64,000 nucleotides of DNA, taken from contig CM073593.1 in NCBI GenBank assembly GCA_037074705.1, positions 16,993,001-17,057,000 on the forward strand. The letters are read 5' to 3'. Origin of the DNA: Zhengitettix transpicula (lineage: Eukaryota; Arthropoda; Insecta; Orthoptera; Tetrigidae). Below, one piece after another: positions 46,907-58,800 of the stretch. Each line of letters begins with the position of its first letter. Positions within the stretch are counted from its first letter, which is position 1. The position numbers and the translations under genes were made by a program. The notes beneath the pieces are model-generated. The model was given only the letters and a program-made list of their open reading frames with translations. It was not told where the DNA came from and searched no databases.

Positions 46907-47439
46907 TGATTAAACAGCATTAACATCATGTACTTGGACACTGTTTAGTTGGTTGCTATTATCCTAAGTGGGAGTAAAAAGCTATGTTTCATTATAATAT
47001 GCGAAGAAATATTATATTTTAAGAGGTACTGGAGAATTATCGCTGGCGGATTACCTCTGGTGTATATCAGGTGCGAGAGAGGAATCGAAATTAAATCATG
47101 GACGATGAGTAAAGAGTTTTATGGATGTCTTTTAATGTCAATATGTAATTGGAGAAAAATAAAATAGTCTGTATGTTGATTAAATTATGTTAGTAGGGGC
47201 TAAGGATTATTGAAAATAAGGGATTGGCAGGTAATTGTTTAAAAGAATTCATATTCGGATATTATGATTAAGTATTAATATATTTGTTTGCATAAAATTA
47301 GTTTTAAATCTTTTATTTTTGTTTTCTTACCCCGTCTATGTATATTCGGGAAGATCGTTCGCCAGCTGATGACGTCAGAGTGACGTCAGTTGAGCCTAGT
47401 ATCTAATAAAGCTAAATCGAAGAAATTATATTAAGTAAT

Positions 47440-47545
47440 TTCTGATCTGTGGCCAAATATGTTCCACGGGGTGTAGATTTGTATTTAGAACATATATACA
47501 CCAAACACGTGTACAGTCTATTTTATTTATTAGATATACGTGAAA
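47440..47545 (+). mobile_element. Family R tail fragment (copy 3)
   Basis: GGTGTAGATTTGTATTTAGA and CAGTCTATTTTATTTATTAG match the 3' tail of copy 1 at 12.35-12.40 kb. Confidence 0.55.
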
Positions 47546-49130
47546 TTAGGGAAGAGTGTTAAATATAATTAATTTAAAATAAGTCACATTTTATGGACTA
47601 CATAGTAACTGTATTTAAAGAAAAGTCCAATTTTAAATTATACTTCCAATGCTTCAATTCGCAACGAAAATTAAAGTATAATTGAGATTTCAAAATGTGT
47701 ATTCCATGAATACACAAACTCTTGATCTAGTCTTTAATTAATTTCAGTTTAATCATCGGATCGAAAATGTTAATTAACTGTAAAGCGGATGAAACACTGA
47801 GAAATTTAGGTCTTATTAAAAAAAATTGGAATGAGTGTAACCAGTAGATATTAGAGTCTATCGATGAATAAATAGCTATTGTTACACTTGTATGTCCACT
47901 GGGAGGAATGAGAAAATAATTGCCACACTGTGCAATTACACTGAAACATTAAACCTCAATCAAGCTGAAATTGTTCATTGTATTTTAAATGATTTTAATT
48001 CGACTCAATTGAACTATATGGTGGTCGGAACGATATTCCTTGTCAAATGTTATAACATTAGGCCTATATATTAATTACTTTTATTCATATATTCAACACT
48101 AATGAGTAATTATGTCAGACAAATCCTCGTATATTAGTTTTTTCCCTAAAATCTCTGAATTTGAATTAATTTAAAGATTGTTACTTGGTGCAAAAAATAG
48201 AACTGTATCTAAATATTAATTCTTGTAATACTTATTTCCATAAAAATATTTATTCCTTATAAATATTTCATTTAATAAACTTACGAAACGTGAATCACAT
48301 ATTCCTGTCAATAATATTCAAATATTTATGGTCGTGTATGAAAACTTCTTATAAGGATTTATAAAACTGTCACGGGTTTATTTGATAAAGATCTTTCAAA
48401 TTTGAAAGAAGTAAAATGGAAAACGAACAAAGAGTTGAAAAAATACCTGAAAGTGTCGGAATAGCGCAGGATTTTATAAAACAATTACTAAATGTTAATC
48501 TTTTCACGGCAAAATAAACCTTGAAAATATTTAAGGTTAGTTTTTAAAAGTAATAATGTAATCGACTCAAATCTATTGTGTAAAGTACAATAAATTAATA
48601 TTTTAGAATCTTCACGATTTCCTGTATTCTATAAATAAGACCAAAATTTGTCAATAATACATAGCTGGTGAGACTGCAGCTATTATGCATGAATTTGGAC
48701 GTAGAACTGATCTTACAGAAAATATTTGACTCTTTTATGCTCGGGTTGATATCTTTGTAATTAAATTTAATTCAAGAAAGAGCGTCACTTACAAAGTGGA
48801 GCTCCTGGGTTCGATCCGGAAGAGATCCTTTAATTATTCCTATATATTTGTATATACCAAGACTAGTTTAGACGTTATAAAGTATGCTCTCGTACAGAAC
48901 TGGTTGATGAAGATTCTAATTATAACTCATTATGGTGTGAACTGTATTTAATTAATTATAATGGGACTTTGCTCTTTAAATTAAAATTGTGAATGCTTCT
49001 TTACCAACAAAATGTACAACGTTATCTTCTTTAGTTATGTCATCTTCTTATTTAAGATGTAACCTATCTAATTTGGACCGTCCTTTTGATTCTATAAATA
49101 GATATTGGGCAGGGGGCTTCCTAAATGTTC
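47546..49130. other. AT-rich DNA; isolated B-box-like string
   Basis: At 48808-48825, CTGGGTTCGATCCGG matches a tRNA B-box, but I find no matching A-box or cloverleaf. Otherwise nothing is identified. Confidence 0.4.
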
Positions 49131-49144
49131 TGTATTATATTTTA

Positions 49145-50095
49145 TATATAACTAGCTGGGTGCCCGGCGTTGCCCGAGATGTCATTTATCTATAACCCCA
49201 GATATGACTCCAATTTTGGTTGCTTTTGCGCTATTTTAATGTAACGCTCCTCGAACCCTATTCCTAAATGCGCTCACCTCCCATGCCGAAGGGGGTTTGA
49301 AGTCATTGACCAAATATGTCGGCCGATTTTACATGTTAGATGACCACCCCCACAAATGTGCGATAATCAAAAAGTATTTAAGCCACGCAAAAATCCGCCG
49401 ATTACATTGTCTTAAAATTTTTACCCCAGCCCACCACCTCCAAAACCCGTCGCGTTACCCAGGTTGTCACAATTAGACTCAGCTTCATTCATAGTCTCTG
49501 AATTGATTCTAATTTCGGTTGCTCCTCTCACAGGGGTTGAAATTATTCACAAACAGCATCGGTATAAATACTATCAAAGTAATTAACCCCAGGAAATAAT
49601 TATCGCAAATATCGACCGTTTAACATGTTTGAAAATTTCCACCCCCGACCAGTCCCGCTTCGGGGATTTAAACGGCAAGTTGAATGTCATAACTAAACTC
49701 AGTGGCATCCATAACCTTCTATTTGACTCCAATCTCGGTTGTATTCGCGGTATTTCCTGTAAAGCATCTCCACCCCAAACCCTAATGGTGCCATTTTCCC
49801 AGGGTCTAGGGGATGAAAATTATATTCAGATAACATCAGTAGAAACACTATCAATATCTTTGACCCCTAAAAATATTTATCCAACTCAAATATCGGCTGT
49901 TTTAGCATGTTTAAATATTTCCACCCTCGCTTCTAGGGGTGGTAGACGCGTGTCACCCTGACAGTGTTTGTTTTCTGGTCGCAAAGAACACGTGTACGAA
50001 ATTTGGTGAATTTTCTCCACCGGTGTAAATTTGTATAAGGAACATATAAATATATATACATACATACATACAAACAAACAAATAAACATACAGAT
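49145..50095 (+). mobile_element. Dispersed repeat family R (copy 4, longest)
   Basis: It starts TAACTAGCTGGGTGCCCGGC and ends with GTAAATTTGTATAAGGAACA and ACATACATACAAACAAACAA. It contains three successive modules of about 220-300 bp, each with GACTCCAAT.TCGGTTG and AATATTTATCC.ACTCAAAT-type sequence. The head motif CTAGCTGGG.GCCCGG is often seen at the edge of dispersed insect repeats. No protein was identified. Confidence 0.65.
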
Positions 50096-50099
50096 AAGT

Positions 50100-51755
50100 T
50101 ATTAAATCACACCATTCTGAACATGGTTTTTCAAATCAATCATAAACAGACACTACTACAATATATTTAATTCATCCAAAGAAACCGGATAATACATATT
50201 TCTGAAACATACAAGGAAACTCATAGGTTAAACTGATGTAAGGACGTCGTGAGACGTTCACGTCGATAGAAAGGATATATTAAAATATAGTGGAATATCA
50301 CAAGTATTAATTTGTTTCAAATGTAATGGGGTCAACGTCCTTCTGAAGCCTTTTGCGTGTCACAATTTCGACACAAGAAAAATTCAAACAGAATGCCATC
50401 TGATTGCACAGAGGTAATATGGCGTCTCGTTTTCCATTAATCGCTAATTTTTAGAGACAGAACATGAGTACATGATGACACGTAAAAGCTTCATAAATAA
50501 TCAATGGAGTGATGCCCAAGAATTTACAATTGTTCATTTGTTACATCAGCTGCATTTAAAGTTTGACAGTAAAATTTAAGACGACAAAGAGACGTAATAT
50601 TTTTACGTAAATATGTCTTAGGGACATTTCGTCTCGTTGGCATCTCCAGCGTCATATTTCTATTACGATCTCTTTTAATTAGTCATTGATGACTAGGTCT
50701 GACTAGGTTATAGACTTTTTGTGTTCTCTACAAGCCCCATGGTAATACTACGTGTGAAGGGTTTCCTTTTTTTATTTACTTGGGAATTTGGGAATTTTTT
50801 ATTATATTGAAAACTATTGTAATTTTTCGAAGTTAATTCCATAAATATATTCGTTGAATTATTATTTTTTTCAATTCAGTCCTTAGATCTTCGAGTTATT
50901 ACAGGTAAATTGTGTTGTTTGATTACCATAGTTACTGTTGTGGTATACGATGGTTCATGTTCCGCTTCGGTCGGTTGGGTACTGCCGGTTAATTACTCGA
51001 GCACATCTGTAAAGTTAATATATTTATTGTTGAAATCGTAAGCAGAGTCGCTGGTTCAAGAAATGTTCCGGGACCCATCGAAAGGATTTTGACCGGAATT
51101 GGCTACTGTCAGCCGACAATGGGGGATAGGTGTAGAATAGTACACTGGAATATTCGAGAGAGGTGTGAAAAATCACCACAACTAGCTCAAGGAAGAGAAC
51201 TTGAACAATTTTTGGGGATTACTTGAAATTTATAATTATAAAATATAACAACATCAAATCAAAGTTTGATAAACTCTGAAATCAAACGCATGAAAATAAG
51301 TTTTTATGAGCGCTATTTATAGCGAGACGCAATATTTGTATATAATTACTAGCTGGCAGGTCGAGAATTGATCATTACAGTTTATTTAGTAATGTTTCCA
51401 TTATTTACACTTTGGTTTTGCTTCCCAGCAACAAATAATTACTGTCATTTGCACATCAATTAAAACATAACGCGACTAAAATTGTAAATATTTTATAACA
51501 AATACCAGGACCAGACAAACATTTACTAAAATTTTGTCTCTATAGTGCTTCACTCAGTACGGCACAGTTTATTTACCCGTTACAATACATATCAATACTA
51601 GCTGAAATAAATATTGCCGTTTTGTGAATAAGATTTAAGGTGTCAACAAATGTGCAAGCTAATACAAAAAAAACTGAATTAAAAATTCATTACAAATACG
51701 TTAATATGATTATTTATAGTTTTGAAAGATAATTTATGGAGCATATTGTAGAGAA
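50100..51755. other. No recognised gene
   Basis: AT-rich; a second ACTAGCTGGCAGGTCGAG head-like motif occurs at 51349, without the rest of family R. Confidence 0.4.
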
Positions 51756-51757
51756 CG

Positions 51758-52175
51758 GAGTAAGATATAAAAAGCAAGCGCATTTTCTTCCCGGGCGGGT
51801 TTCGTATTGACTTCTATCTCGAGCCACCCCCTCTCGGATGATACAAGGAAGTATCGGAAAGCTGGGTCTGGAACAATGAGAGGATTGCCACTTACAGCAG
51901 CAGCTCCCGCTAATGGCAAAACCAATGCTCGGGGCATTGCCGTTAAATGGCCCGTCTGAAACTTCGCTTCCCCCGCGCTCGGTTGTCCGGGCAACTCGCC
52001 TTCCGCAAAGAAACTGCCCCTCTCCGTTCTACAATTGCGAGTGAACAATGTGAGCGGGGTGTGTTCAAAACACATTTTCCCAGTTATATGCACACGTCGT
52101 GGCCTCACGAACAAATGAAATTCCACAAAACAAAGGAACTTCCTGAACATAAAATGCTTGAAGTGTCTGTGTACT
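51758..52175. other. GC-rich segment with TATA-like start
   Basis: AGATATAAAAAGCAAGCGC (51761) is TATA-box-like on plus and is followed by about 300 bp of CpG-rich sequence. A 138-codon minus frame (51734-52150) and a 76-codon plus frame overlap in it. Neither product is recognisable. It is a candidate promoter/exon or LTR, unassigned. Confidence 0.35.
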
Positions 52176-52299
52176 AACGATTACAAACGTAAACGTTGTT
52201 TCTTTATTATCATCTCAATTAATGACAATCTGAGAATAGTGAAATAACATTTAGATAAAGAGAAAAGCAGCGTATTATTTAATACATATGCGAAGAAGT

Positions 52300-52830
52300 G
52301 GATTTTTTAGAGGGTAATCCACATGGTGGCAACTCTTCTTTAATAGCATAGGAAGGGATTTGAAAAAGGAGATGCGGAAGGGTAGTGGAAGGTTGCCAAT
52401 GGTTAACTAGGGCCCCCAGGCTATAGTTTAAGGATCCTACCTGGCATTCGCCTTAAAGTGATGCAGGAAAAATCCTAGAAAAACCTGCATCAGGTAGGTC
52501 GGGCACTGGGTACTTGTCCCACGCACTTCCGATGGCGGGAGAAGGGGTTTGCTGTGGGGGCGGATCTTACCCCTCTCCGTGCCTTGACCAGTGTCGGAGG
52601 CAGCTGGCCGACTATTCTAATAGGAATAGTGGACAACTCTTACCGTATTCCCAATGTCTGCGACCCCGGAACATACACCTCTCAAAACAGGCCGCCGTTC
52701 CTCGGTTTGTGAGTATCTTGGTCAAAAAACGGAGAGAGGAAAATGTATCCCCAAAGGTAGCCCTCACCACCTCTCCCGAAATTTTCTGCCTACGAGAGAA
52801 CAGCTCTCACGTAGTGTTGTTCCTTTGGAA
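52300..52830 (-). mobile_element. Family E retroposon (copy 7)
   Basis: The E blocks run from AGAGGGTAATCCACATGGTG through TCTTACCGTATTCCCAATGT to a head with TGCCTACGAGAGAACAGCTC. It is the first of three E copies in a direct row. Confidence 0.8.
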
Positions 52831-53160
52831 TGAGATTTTTTTATGTAACTGACTGCAAGAGGGTTAAAAGGGAAGGAAATGGAGGGATGCGGAAGGTAGA
52901 GAAAGTTGGCCAAGGGATTACTAGGGCCCCCGGGCTCTAATTTAAGGAACCTACCCGGCGTTCGCCTAAAGATGATGCAGGGAAAACTAGAGAAACCTGC
53001 ATCCGGTAGTTTGGGCATTTGGTCCTTGTCCCACGCAGTTCCTTTAACAAGAATTCGGTCTGCTGTGGGATCGTAGCATACAAAACTCCACGCCTTGGCC
53101 CTTTCTGAAGAGCAGCTAGCCGACTGGTCCAAGGAGGTCAACTCTTACCGTATTCCCATT
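52831..53160 (-). mobile_element. Family E retroposon (copy 8, divergent)
   Basis: TTTTTTTATGTAACTGACTG and GGGATGCGGAAGG, CCTACCCGGCGTTCGCC and TCTTACCGTATTCCCATTGG follow the E order with many changes. It is older than its neighbours. Confidence 0.7.
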
Positions 53161-53162
53161 GG

Positions 53163-53575
53163 TTTTTTTAGGGCAACAGGATACATGAGGGTGATCCACA
53201 TTGGGCAACTCCCCTTTAATAGCATAGGAAGGGATTTTAAAGGGGGGATGCGGAAGGTTAGAGGAAGGTAGCCAAGGGTTACTAGGGCCCCCGGGCTATG
53301 GTTTAAGGATCCTACCCGGCATTCGCCTAAAGAAATGCAGGACAAACCATAGAAAAACCTGCATCAGGTAGGTCGGGCATTGGGTACTTGTCCCACGCCC
53401 TTCCGATAGCGGGAGAGGAGTTTGCTGTGGGGACGCAGCATTCCCTTCTCCGTGCCTCGACCAGTTTAGGAGGCAGCTGGCCGACTATTCCAATGGGAAT
53501 AGCGAACAACTCTTACCGTATGCCCAAGGTCTGCGACCCCGGAACATACACCGAAGCGAACAAAACAGGCCGACT
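53163..53575 (-). mobile_element. Family E retroposon (copy 9)
   Basis: TTTTTTTAGGGCAACAGGAT at the left is the poly-A end on minus. It is close to the copy at 28.8 kb and stops at AACATACACC, lacking the head. Confidence 0.8.
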
Positions 53576-53631
53576 ATATTTACTAAATTGGTGAAGTTAA
53601 AATGACTGTTGGAGAGATTTATATAGAAATA

Positions 53632-54440
53632 CTAGCAGAGTGCCTTGTTTTGCCGGCGTATTTATTTACCACCAAGACTAATGGAGAATTAAACTAAGCT
53701 ACTACTATAACCTCGGAATCGGCACTAATTTTAGTTATTTTTCTATTACATTTTATGTAAAACCCTTCTCCACCACCTCCCGAACGGGTGCTTCACTCCC
53801 TTGCCTTTTGGAGTTGAAATTAGACATTTAGAAATTCTAGAATTACACTATTAATTCCAGCGATCCCGTAAGTGTTTTATTCGACGCTTATAATGGCCAT
53901 TTAGAAATGTTTTGAAATTACACCCCCTCCACCACCATCCCAAGAGGCGGTAGGTGTGACTTAAACGCCTCAGTGTTTGTTCCAGGATCGTAAGTAACAT
54001 GTGTATAAAGTTTGTAGAAGTAGGTCTTTATATTTAAAATTATAAAAGGAAATTTGTTTCGGACCCTTTCACCCTCACTCCTAACGGCTGAACAACATCT
54101 TATCCAGAATGGTAAATATCAGAATTAAAGTCAGTGATTTCCATAACCGCAGATTCAATACCACTCCTCGTTGTTTACTCATATTGCAGGCTTTCATCCA
54201 CATCTTCCATCAGCGCCACACCTAGGGGCTGAACTACCACTTAACTGACATAGTGAATGTGTGAACTAAAGTCATGGTGTCTATAACCCTGGATTTGACA
54301 CCAATCTCGGTTGTTTCTCGTTTATCATGTAACGATCCTCCACACCCTCCCCTCCTTGAGTGGTGCTGACTTCCAATGCTGTATATGGTTGAAATTACAC
54401 ACAAAAATATCTGAACTAAAAACTATTAAACACATCGATA
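53632..54440 (+). mobile_element. Dispersed repeat family R (copy 5)
   Basis: TACTAGCAGAGTGCCTTGTT at the start, then repeated modules with CACCAATCTCGGTTGTTTCT and CCACCACCTCCC-like stretches. The head differs from copy 4, suggesting a related subfamily. Confidence 0.5.
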
Positions 54441-54444
54441 AAAA

Positions 54445-54712
54445 GTCAGCAGAGTTACTCTGATTTCCAGAGAGCAGAATGAGGTTTTGGAGGTCTTGAC
54501 GAAACAGTCAAAGTATACATCGTCAGCGAGCGGTATGTAGTCAGCAAACAGTTTGATATCCAGCCAAGCTGAAAGGCGCCGAAAATGTTTCAAAGTTTTG
54601 AAAATTGAGATGAGAATGGAATCAGTACTATGGTCTGTCAGTTACTGGTCTGTCAGAGAAATAGTGTTCTAGATAAAAATTAAACCAAATCACGTGTGCA
54701 CCAACCAGAGAT
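54445..54712 (+). mobile_element. LTR, family C (copy 2), left part
   Basis: ATGGAATCAGTACTATGGTC and GTGTTCTAGATAAAAATTAA, CACGTGTGCACC correspond in order to TGTAGAATCAGTGAATAATG... and GTGTGTGCACGAGCC in LTRs A and B. The sequence is broken at 54713 by the CR1-like LINE and continues at about 58880. Confidence 0.5.
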
Positions 54713-55066
54713 AGATAGATAGATAGATTTATTCACCATTAGCCCTCTAAAGAGGAAATAGGTTTCGTCACAAATGTACAGTAGATAAATTGCATATAAA
54801 CTTATAATACACAAAAACACACACAAAAATTCATATCTGTTTATATTAGTCTAGTCACTACAATCATACACACTATTTTTAGGAAACACGCACACGACAC
54901 AAATCACTTCCTGGTATTAATCTCCTGTCGCTAGGTACGGAGGGATGTCGTCATAGATATTTACTAAAACAGAAAGCAGAGGCAGGAAAACAGAACCAAA
55001 AGGGGAAAACTGGACAAACTATTTACATATTTATAGCATATTCGGCAATTTTGTAGGCAAGGCAGT

Positions 55067-58045
55067 TCAACGAATGTCAGACCGATTCAAAAATTCGTGT
55101 ACGGAGTAATAAGTTCCATTGACAAGGTAAGTTTTACACTCCTTTACGAATAAGTTGTAGTTGTTGATGTTCTTTACATGATCAGGAAGGCTGTTAAATA
55201 GTGCGATACCGGAATAATGAACGCTAGACTCATAGAGACTGAGGCTGTGCTTGTCAGACCTAAGAACTGAACGGTTTCTTGTGTCATAGCCATGATTGTC
55301 CCCGTTACTTGCAAAAAGGTTCATGTTGCGTTTAACAAATTTTAGTATTTCTAATATGTAAGCGCTAGGTAGAGTCAGAATATGGAGTCTTTTGAACAGC
55401 GGCCTGCAGCTTTCTCTAGCATCTGAATCTGATATAATTCTAATGGCTCGTTTTTGCAGTTTGAAGACATCCACACTACGAGAACAATTGCCCCAGTTGG
55501 CAATAGCGTAACACATATGTGAATGAAAGTAGGCAAAGTAGACTAGTGAAGCAGTTTTGGTATCAACTTGTTGCGTCAATAGTCTCAATGAGTAACAAAC
55601 AGAACTAAGTTTGCGCACGAGGCGATCAATGTGCAAGTTCCATTTTAATTTCATGTCGACTTGCAAGCCGAGGAAAGTCGCATGATCAGAGAACTTATCC
55701 GTTACGATGTTGTTGGTTTCTGTTGTAAAACGAACTAACTTAGTTTTCTGTACATTGAGTGTTAATTTATTGGCGGCGAACCAAGTATTTAGGTCTCTAG
55801 ATGCAGTCTCAATCTTCGCATTGAGATTATTTAAATCAATGTCCGTAATTAACAAATTAGTGTCATCTGCGTATAAGACAGATTTTATAGGGTCCATATA
55901 TTCTGGAAGATCGTTAATATACAAAAGAAAAAGCAGGGGACCTAATATTGAGCCCTGAGGCACGCCACAAGAAATGCTCTCCCATTCTGACAAGTGCACC
56001 TCACCAGCTTTGTTTTTTAAGGCTACCTTCTGTTTCCGATTGTTGAGATAAGATTCAAAGAGTGCCAAAGCGTTGCCTCTGATCCCATAATATTCTAATT
56101 TTTGGAGGAGTATGCTGTGGTCTACAAGATCAAATGCCTTCGAGAGATCAGCAAAAATTCCGGCTACCTTCAGTTTTTCATCAAGGGAATTTTGTATACT
56201 CTGAATAAACTCGTACATAGCGGTGCTCGTGGATTTTTGTTTGAGGAAGCCGTGTTGAGCAGGAGTAATTACTTTATACTTCGTCAAGAATTCAAGTAAC
56301 TTTTTGTGTAAAAATTTTTCTAGTATTTTTGAAAATATCGGAAGTAGAGAAATTGGTCTGTAATTTGATGAGTCGGTGGGCGAACCCTTTTTGAAGATCG
56401 GAATAACTTTAGCAGCTTTAAGAGAGTCGGGAAAAATGCCGGTAGAAAGACACGCGTTGAATATGATTTGAAGGGGAGTAGCTATGACTTCGGCACAGTA
56501 GTTCACGACTTTGCTTGAGATGCCATATATATCCGCAGATTGGGTACATTTTAGCTTTCTTATTACGTTTATTATTTCGATACTGGTAACCGGTTGAAGA
56601 AAAATGGAATTCTGAACACTCGGTACGGCGTTTTGTAGCAGTTTATAAAAAGCACGACCTTCTGGGCTTATTGTTAGAAAATTGATCCGACACATGAACA
56701 AAATATGAATTAAATATACCCGCAGCGTCTCCGTTGGTGAAAGTTTTACCGTTGGCGACAAGCTTTATATCTGCCACGTTATAATTGACTTTACCTGAGA
56801 TATTTTTAATCACCTCCCAAGTTGCTTTTATTTTGTTATTTGAGTTTGCTATGTACTCCGATGTATGTAATTTTTTAGCAGCTACAAGCACTTTCCTGTA
56901 GATACGTCTATAAGATCGGAAGAAAGTCAAGAATTGTGGCGATGAATTAATATTTTTAAATTTATTCATTTGGCAGAGCCTTTCGCGAGAAACTAGTATG
57001 CCTTTAGTTATCCAATTTTTTACTTTGATATTGGGTCTATTCTTTAATTTAAGTGGAGCTGTCTCGTTGATGACTAATAAGAAATAATTTAGAAAAGTTT
57101 CGAACATGTCATCAGCATTCTTAGTTTTATTAACATCTAAAATAAAATCCCATTGTACGGTCTCTAGTCTATTTGCGATAATTCTGAGTTTTGCAGAGTT
57201 AAGGTTTCTAGTAAGTAGTACTGAGTCTTTAGGGCTAGGTTTGCAGATTATTTCACTCTTTATGTTCATTAACATACCCTTGTGATCGGATAAACCTGTT
57301 TCTATTATATTAACATTGTAAGAATCTATGTGAAGGTTACACAACAAATAGTCAATGCAAGTTTCTGAAAAGGCAACTCTAGTGGGATCTAAGTTAGTGA
57401 CGGAAATGCCGTAGGATTTAAGCATGGTCTCAAGGTCGCGTTTATTACTGGACTCGCGCAGGTAGTCAACGTTGAAGTCGCCTGACACAATAACAGTCTT
57501 ATTTTCCGCGTTGATTTTCCTTAATACACGGTCTAGAAGCGAAATAAAACTTGCACAATCGCTACCCGGTTGGCGATAAATTGATAAAAATATGACATTT
57601 TTAGAATTATTAACGGTTGTTAGTTCAACTGCACTGCACTCGAAAACACATTCACGACTGAGATTACGAATGTCTGGCCTATCTTTGCTCTTTTCTAATA
57701 GCTCGTTTTTAATGAAAATGCACGACCCCCCATTTTTCATTATTGTTCGACTGAAATTTGATACCCTAGCATAACCCTCTAGGACAAAACAATTAGCTTC
57801 GTCTTCATTTTGCCAGTGCTCCGTCAAGGAAAGAACATCAATTTTATCCTGACGAGATAGAAACAATTCTACGTCAAGTTTTTTATTTCTTAAACTTTGA
57901 ATATTTTGGTAAAAGATAGATAATTTAGTAGCATTTAACTCAATACTGCCATAATCATTTGAGAGTTGAGGAATATTTGACGACTGTCTACAAAATTGCT
58001 GAATAACTGTCGGGTTAAATACGCGAAATCTGACGAGAAATATTC
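55067..58045 (-). pseudogene. LINE ORF2: endonuclease and reverse transcriptase, one frameshift
   Basis: The open frame begins within the end of ORF1 in another register (near 58045) and has no early ATG, so initiation may be by reinitiation or the original start is lost. APE-type endonuclease motifs in order: FYQNIQSLRNK, LTEHW, SIYRQPGSD, VSGDFNVD (57470), TCIDYLL and GLSDHKG (57285). A linker region follows. At about 56650, in a run of five T, the frame shifts. The reverse transcriptase then reads KVIPIFKKG, NYRPISLLP, FADLSKAFDLVDH, SCGVPQGSILGPLLF and LYADDTNLL (55866), ending with HSLSLYESSVHYSGIALFNS. All catalytic residues are present. The two parts total about 990 codons. If the T-run indel is a sequencing error the element could be functional. 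Confidence 0.93.
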
Positions 58046-58800
58046 AATACAAATTGTCGTTTACCCTTATAATTCATATGAAGTCCGTGAGTGGTATAAC
58101 CAGAACGGGGTAGGTTATTAAATAGATCAACAATACTCACATTTTTAATTTTATCAAGGCCCATAGCCAGTAGTCGCCGGTTTTCGAAGATGGTCCGGCG
58201 CTGAGCAGCAGGGTCGTCGTGTCTCGCTGGGATGGGGCTCACGAAGATCTTCTTAGCTCGCATCTTTGGCAGCACTTTCTGGAGTACAGTCCAGTCCACT
58301 TTACCTTTTTCACTAATGTCGTTTGTACCACCCACTAGTACAACGGCATCTGCACCATTAGTTAAGGCTGGCGCGTCCTTAACTACTTCCGATAGAGGGG
58401 CTCCGGGCTTCACAATACCACAAACTTCGAAGTCATTCCCCAGTTCTTCTTTTAACAGTTCACTACACCCGCGTCCGTGAGATGACATTAATAGAACTAC
58501 TTTCTTCTTTTTCTTCGTTGCTGGCAAAGTTTCTAACATATCTTCTGTACTTTTCTGGATAACTTCCTGTTCCGCCTGATATTCCGTTGGACGGAGAGCC
58601 TTAATCAGTGTCTCTAGATCCTTCACTCGATTTTCCAGAGACTTGCATCGTTCGCATTTATGTTGGCTCACTTCATATTGATGCTCGTTGTCATCAAATC
58701 TTCGGCGTAAGGTTGGTTTCTTACCAGTCGTGGGCAAGCCCATAGCTTTAAGACGCTTCTTCAGCTCGGAGACGGTAAGTGTGGCGGACTTCCCGGTCAT
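58015..58800 (-). CDS. LINE ORF1 protein: SAP-like plus SGNH esterase-like domain
   Basis: 261 codons, intact from ATG to TAA. Residues about 6-36 (LTVSELKKRLKAMGLPTTGK) resemble a SAP DNA-binding helix-turn-helix. Residues about 50-72 hold a CxxC (CERCKSLE) and a short heptad-like stretch. Residues about 97-255 resemble an SGNH hydrolase: the nucleophile block LLMSSHGRG, the Asn block VLVGGTNDIS and a C-terminal HGLHMNYKGKRQF with the catalytic-type His. Esterase-like ORF1 domains are known in CR1-group LINEs; a SAP-like start instead of a PHD finger is less usual. The inferred role is RNA/DNA binding and particle assembly in retrotransposition. Whether the hydrolase is active is unknown. 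Confidence 0.88.
   Translation of the reverse strand: MTGKSATLTVSELKKRLKAMGLPTTGKKPTLRRRFDDNEHQYEVSQHKCERCKSLENRVKDLETLIKALRPTEYQAEQEVIQKSTEDMLETLPATKKKKKVVLLMSSHGRGCSELLKEELGNDFEVCGIVKPGAPLSEVVKDAPALTNGADAVVLVGGTNDISEKGKVDWTVLQKVLPKMRAKKIFVSPIPARHDDPAAQRRTIFENRRLLAMGLDKIKNVSIVDLFNNLPRSGYTTHGLHMNYKGKRQFVLNISRQISRI

Noticed and set aside
48795..48840. Possible tRNA gene from GGGTTCGATCC
   Set aside because: No A-box at proper distance and no acceptor or anticodon stem; B-box alone is insufficient.
51734..52150. 138-codon minus-strand open frame in GC-rich DNA
   Set aside because: The longest open frame outside known elements, but it has no domain and overlaps another frame. GC-rich DNA gives long chance frames.
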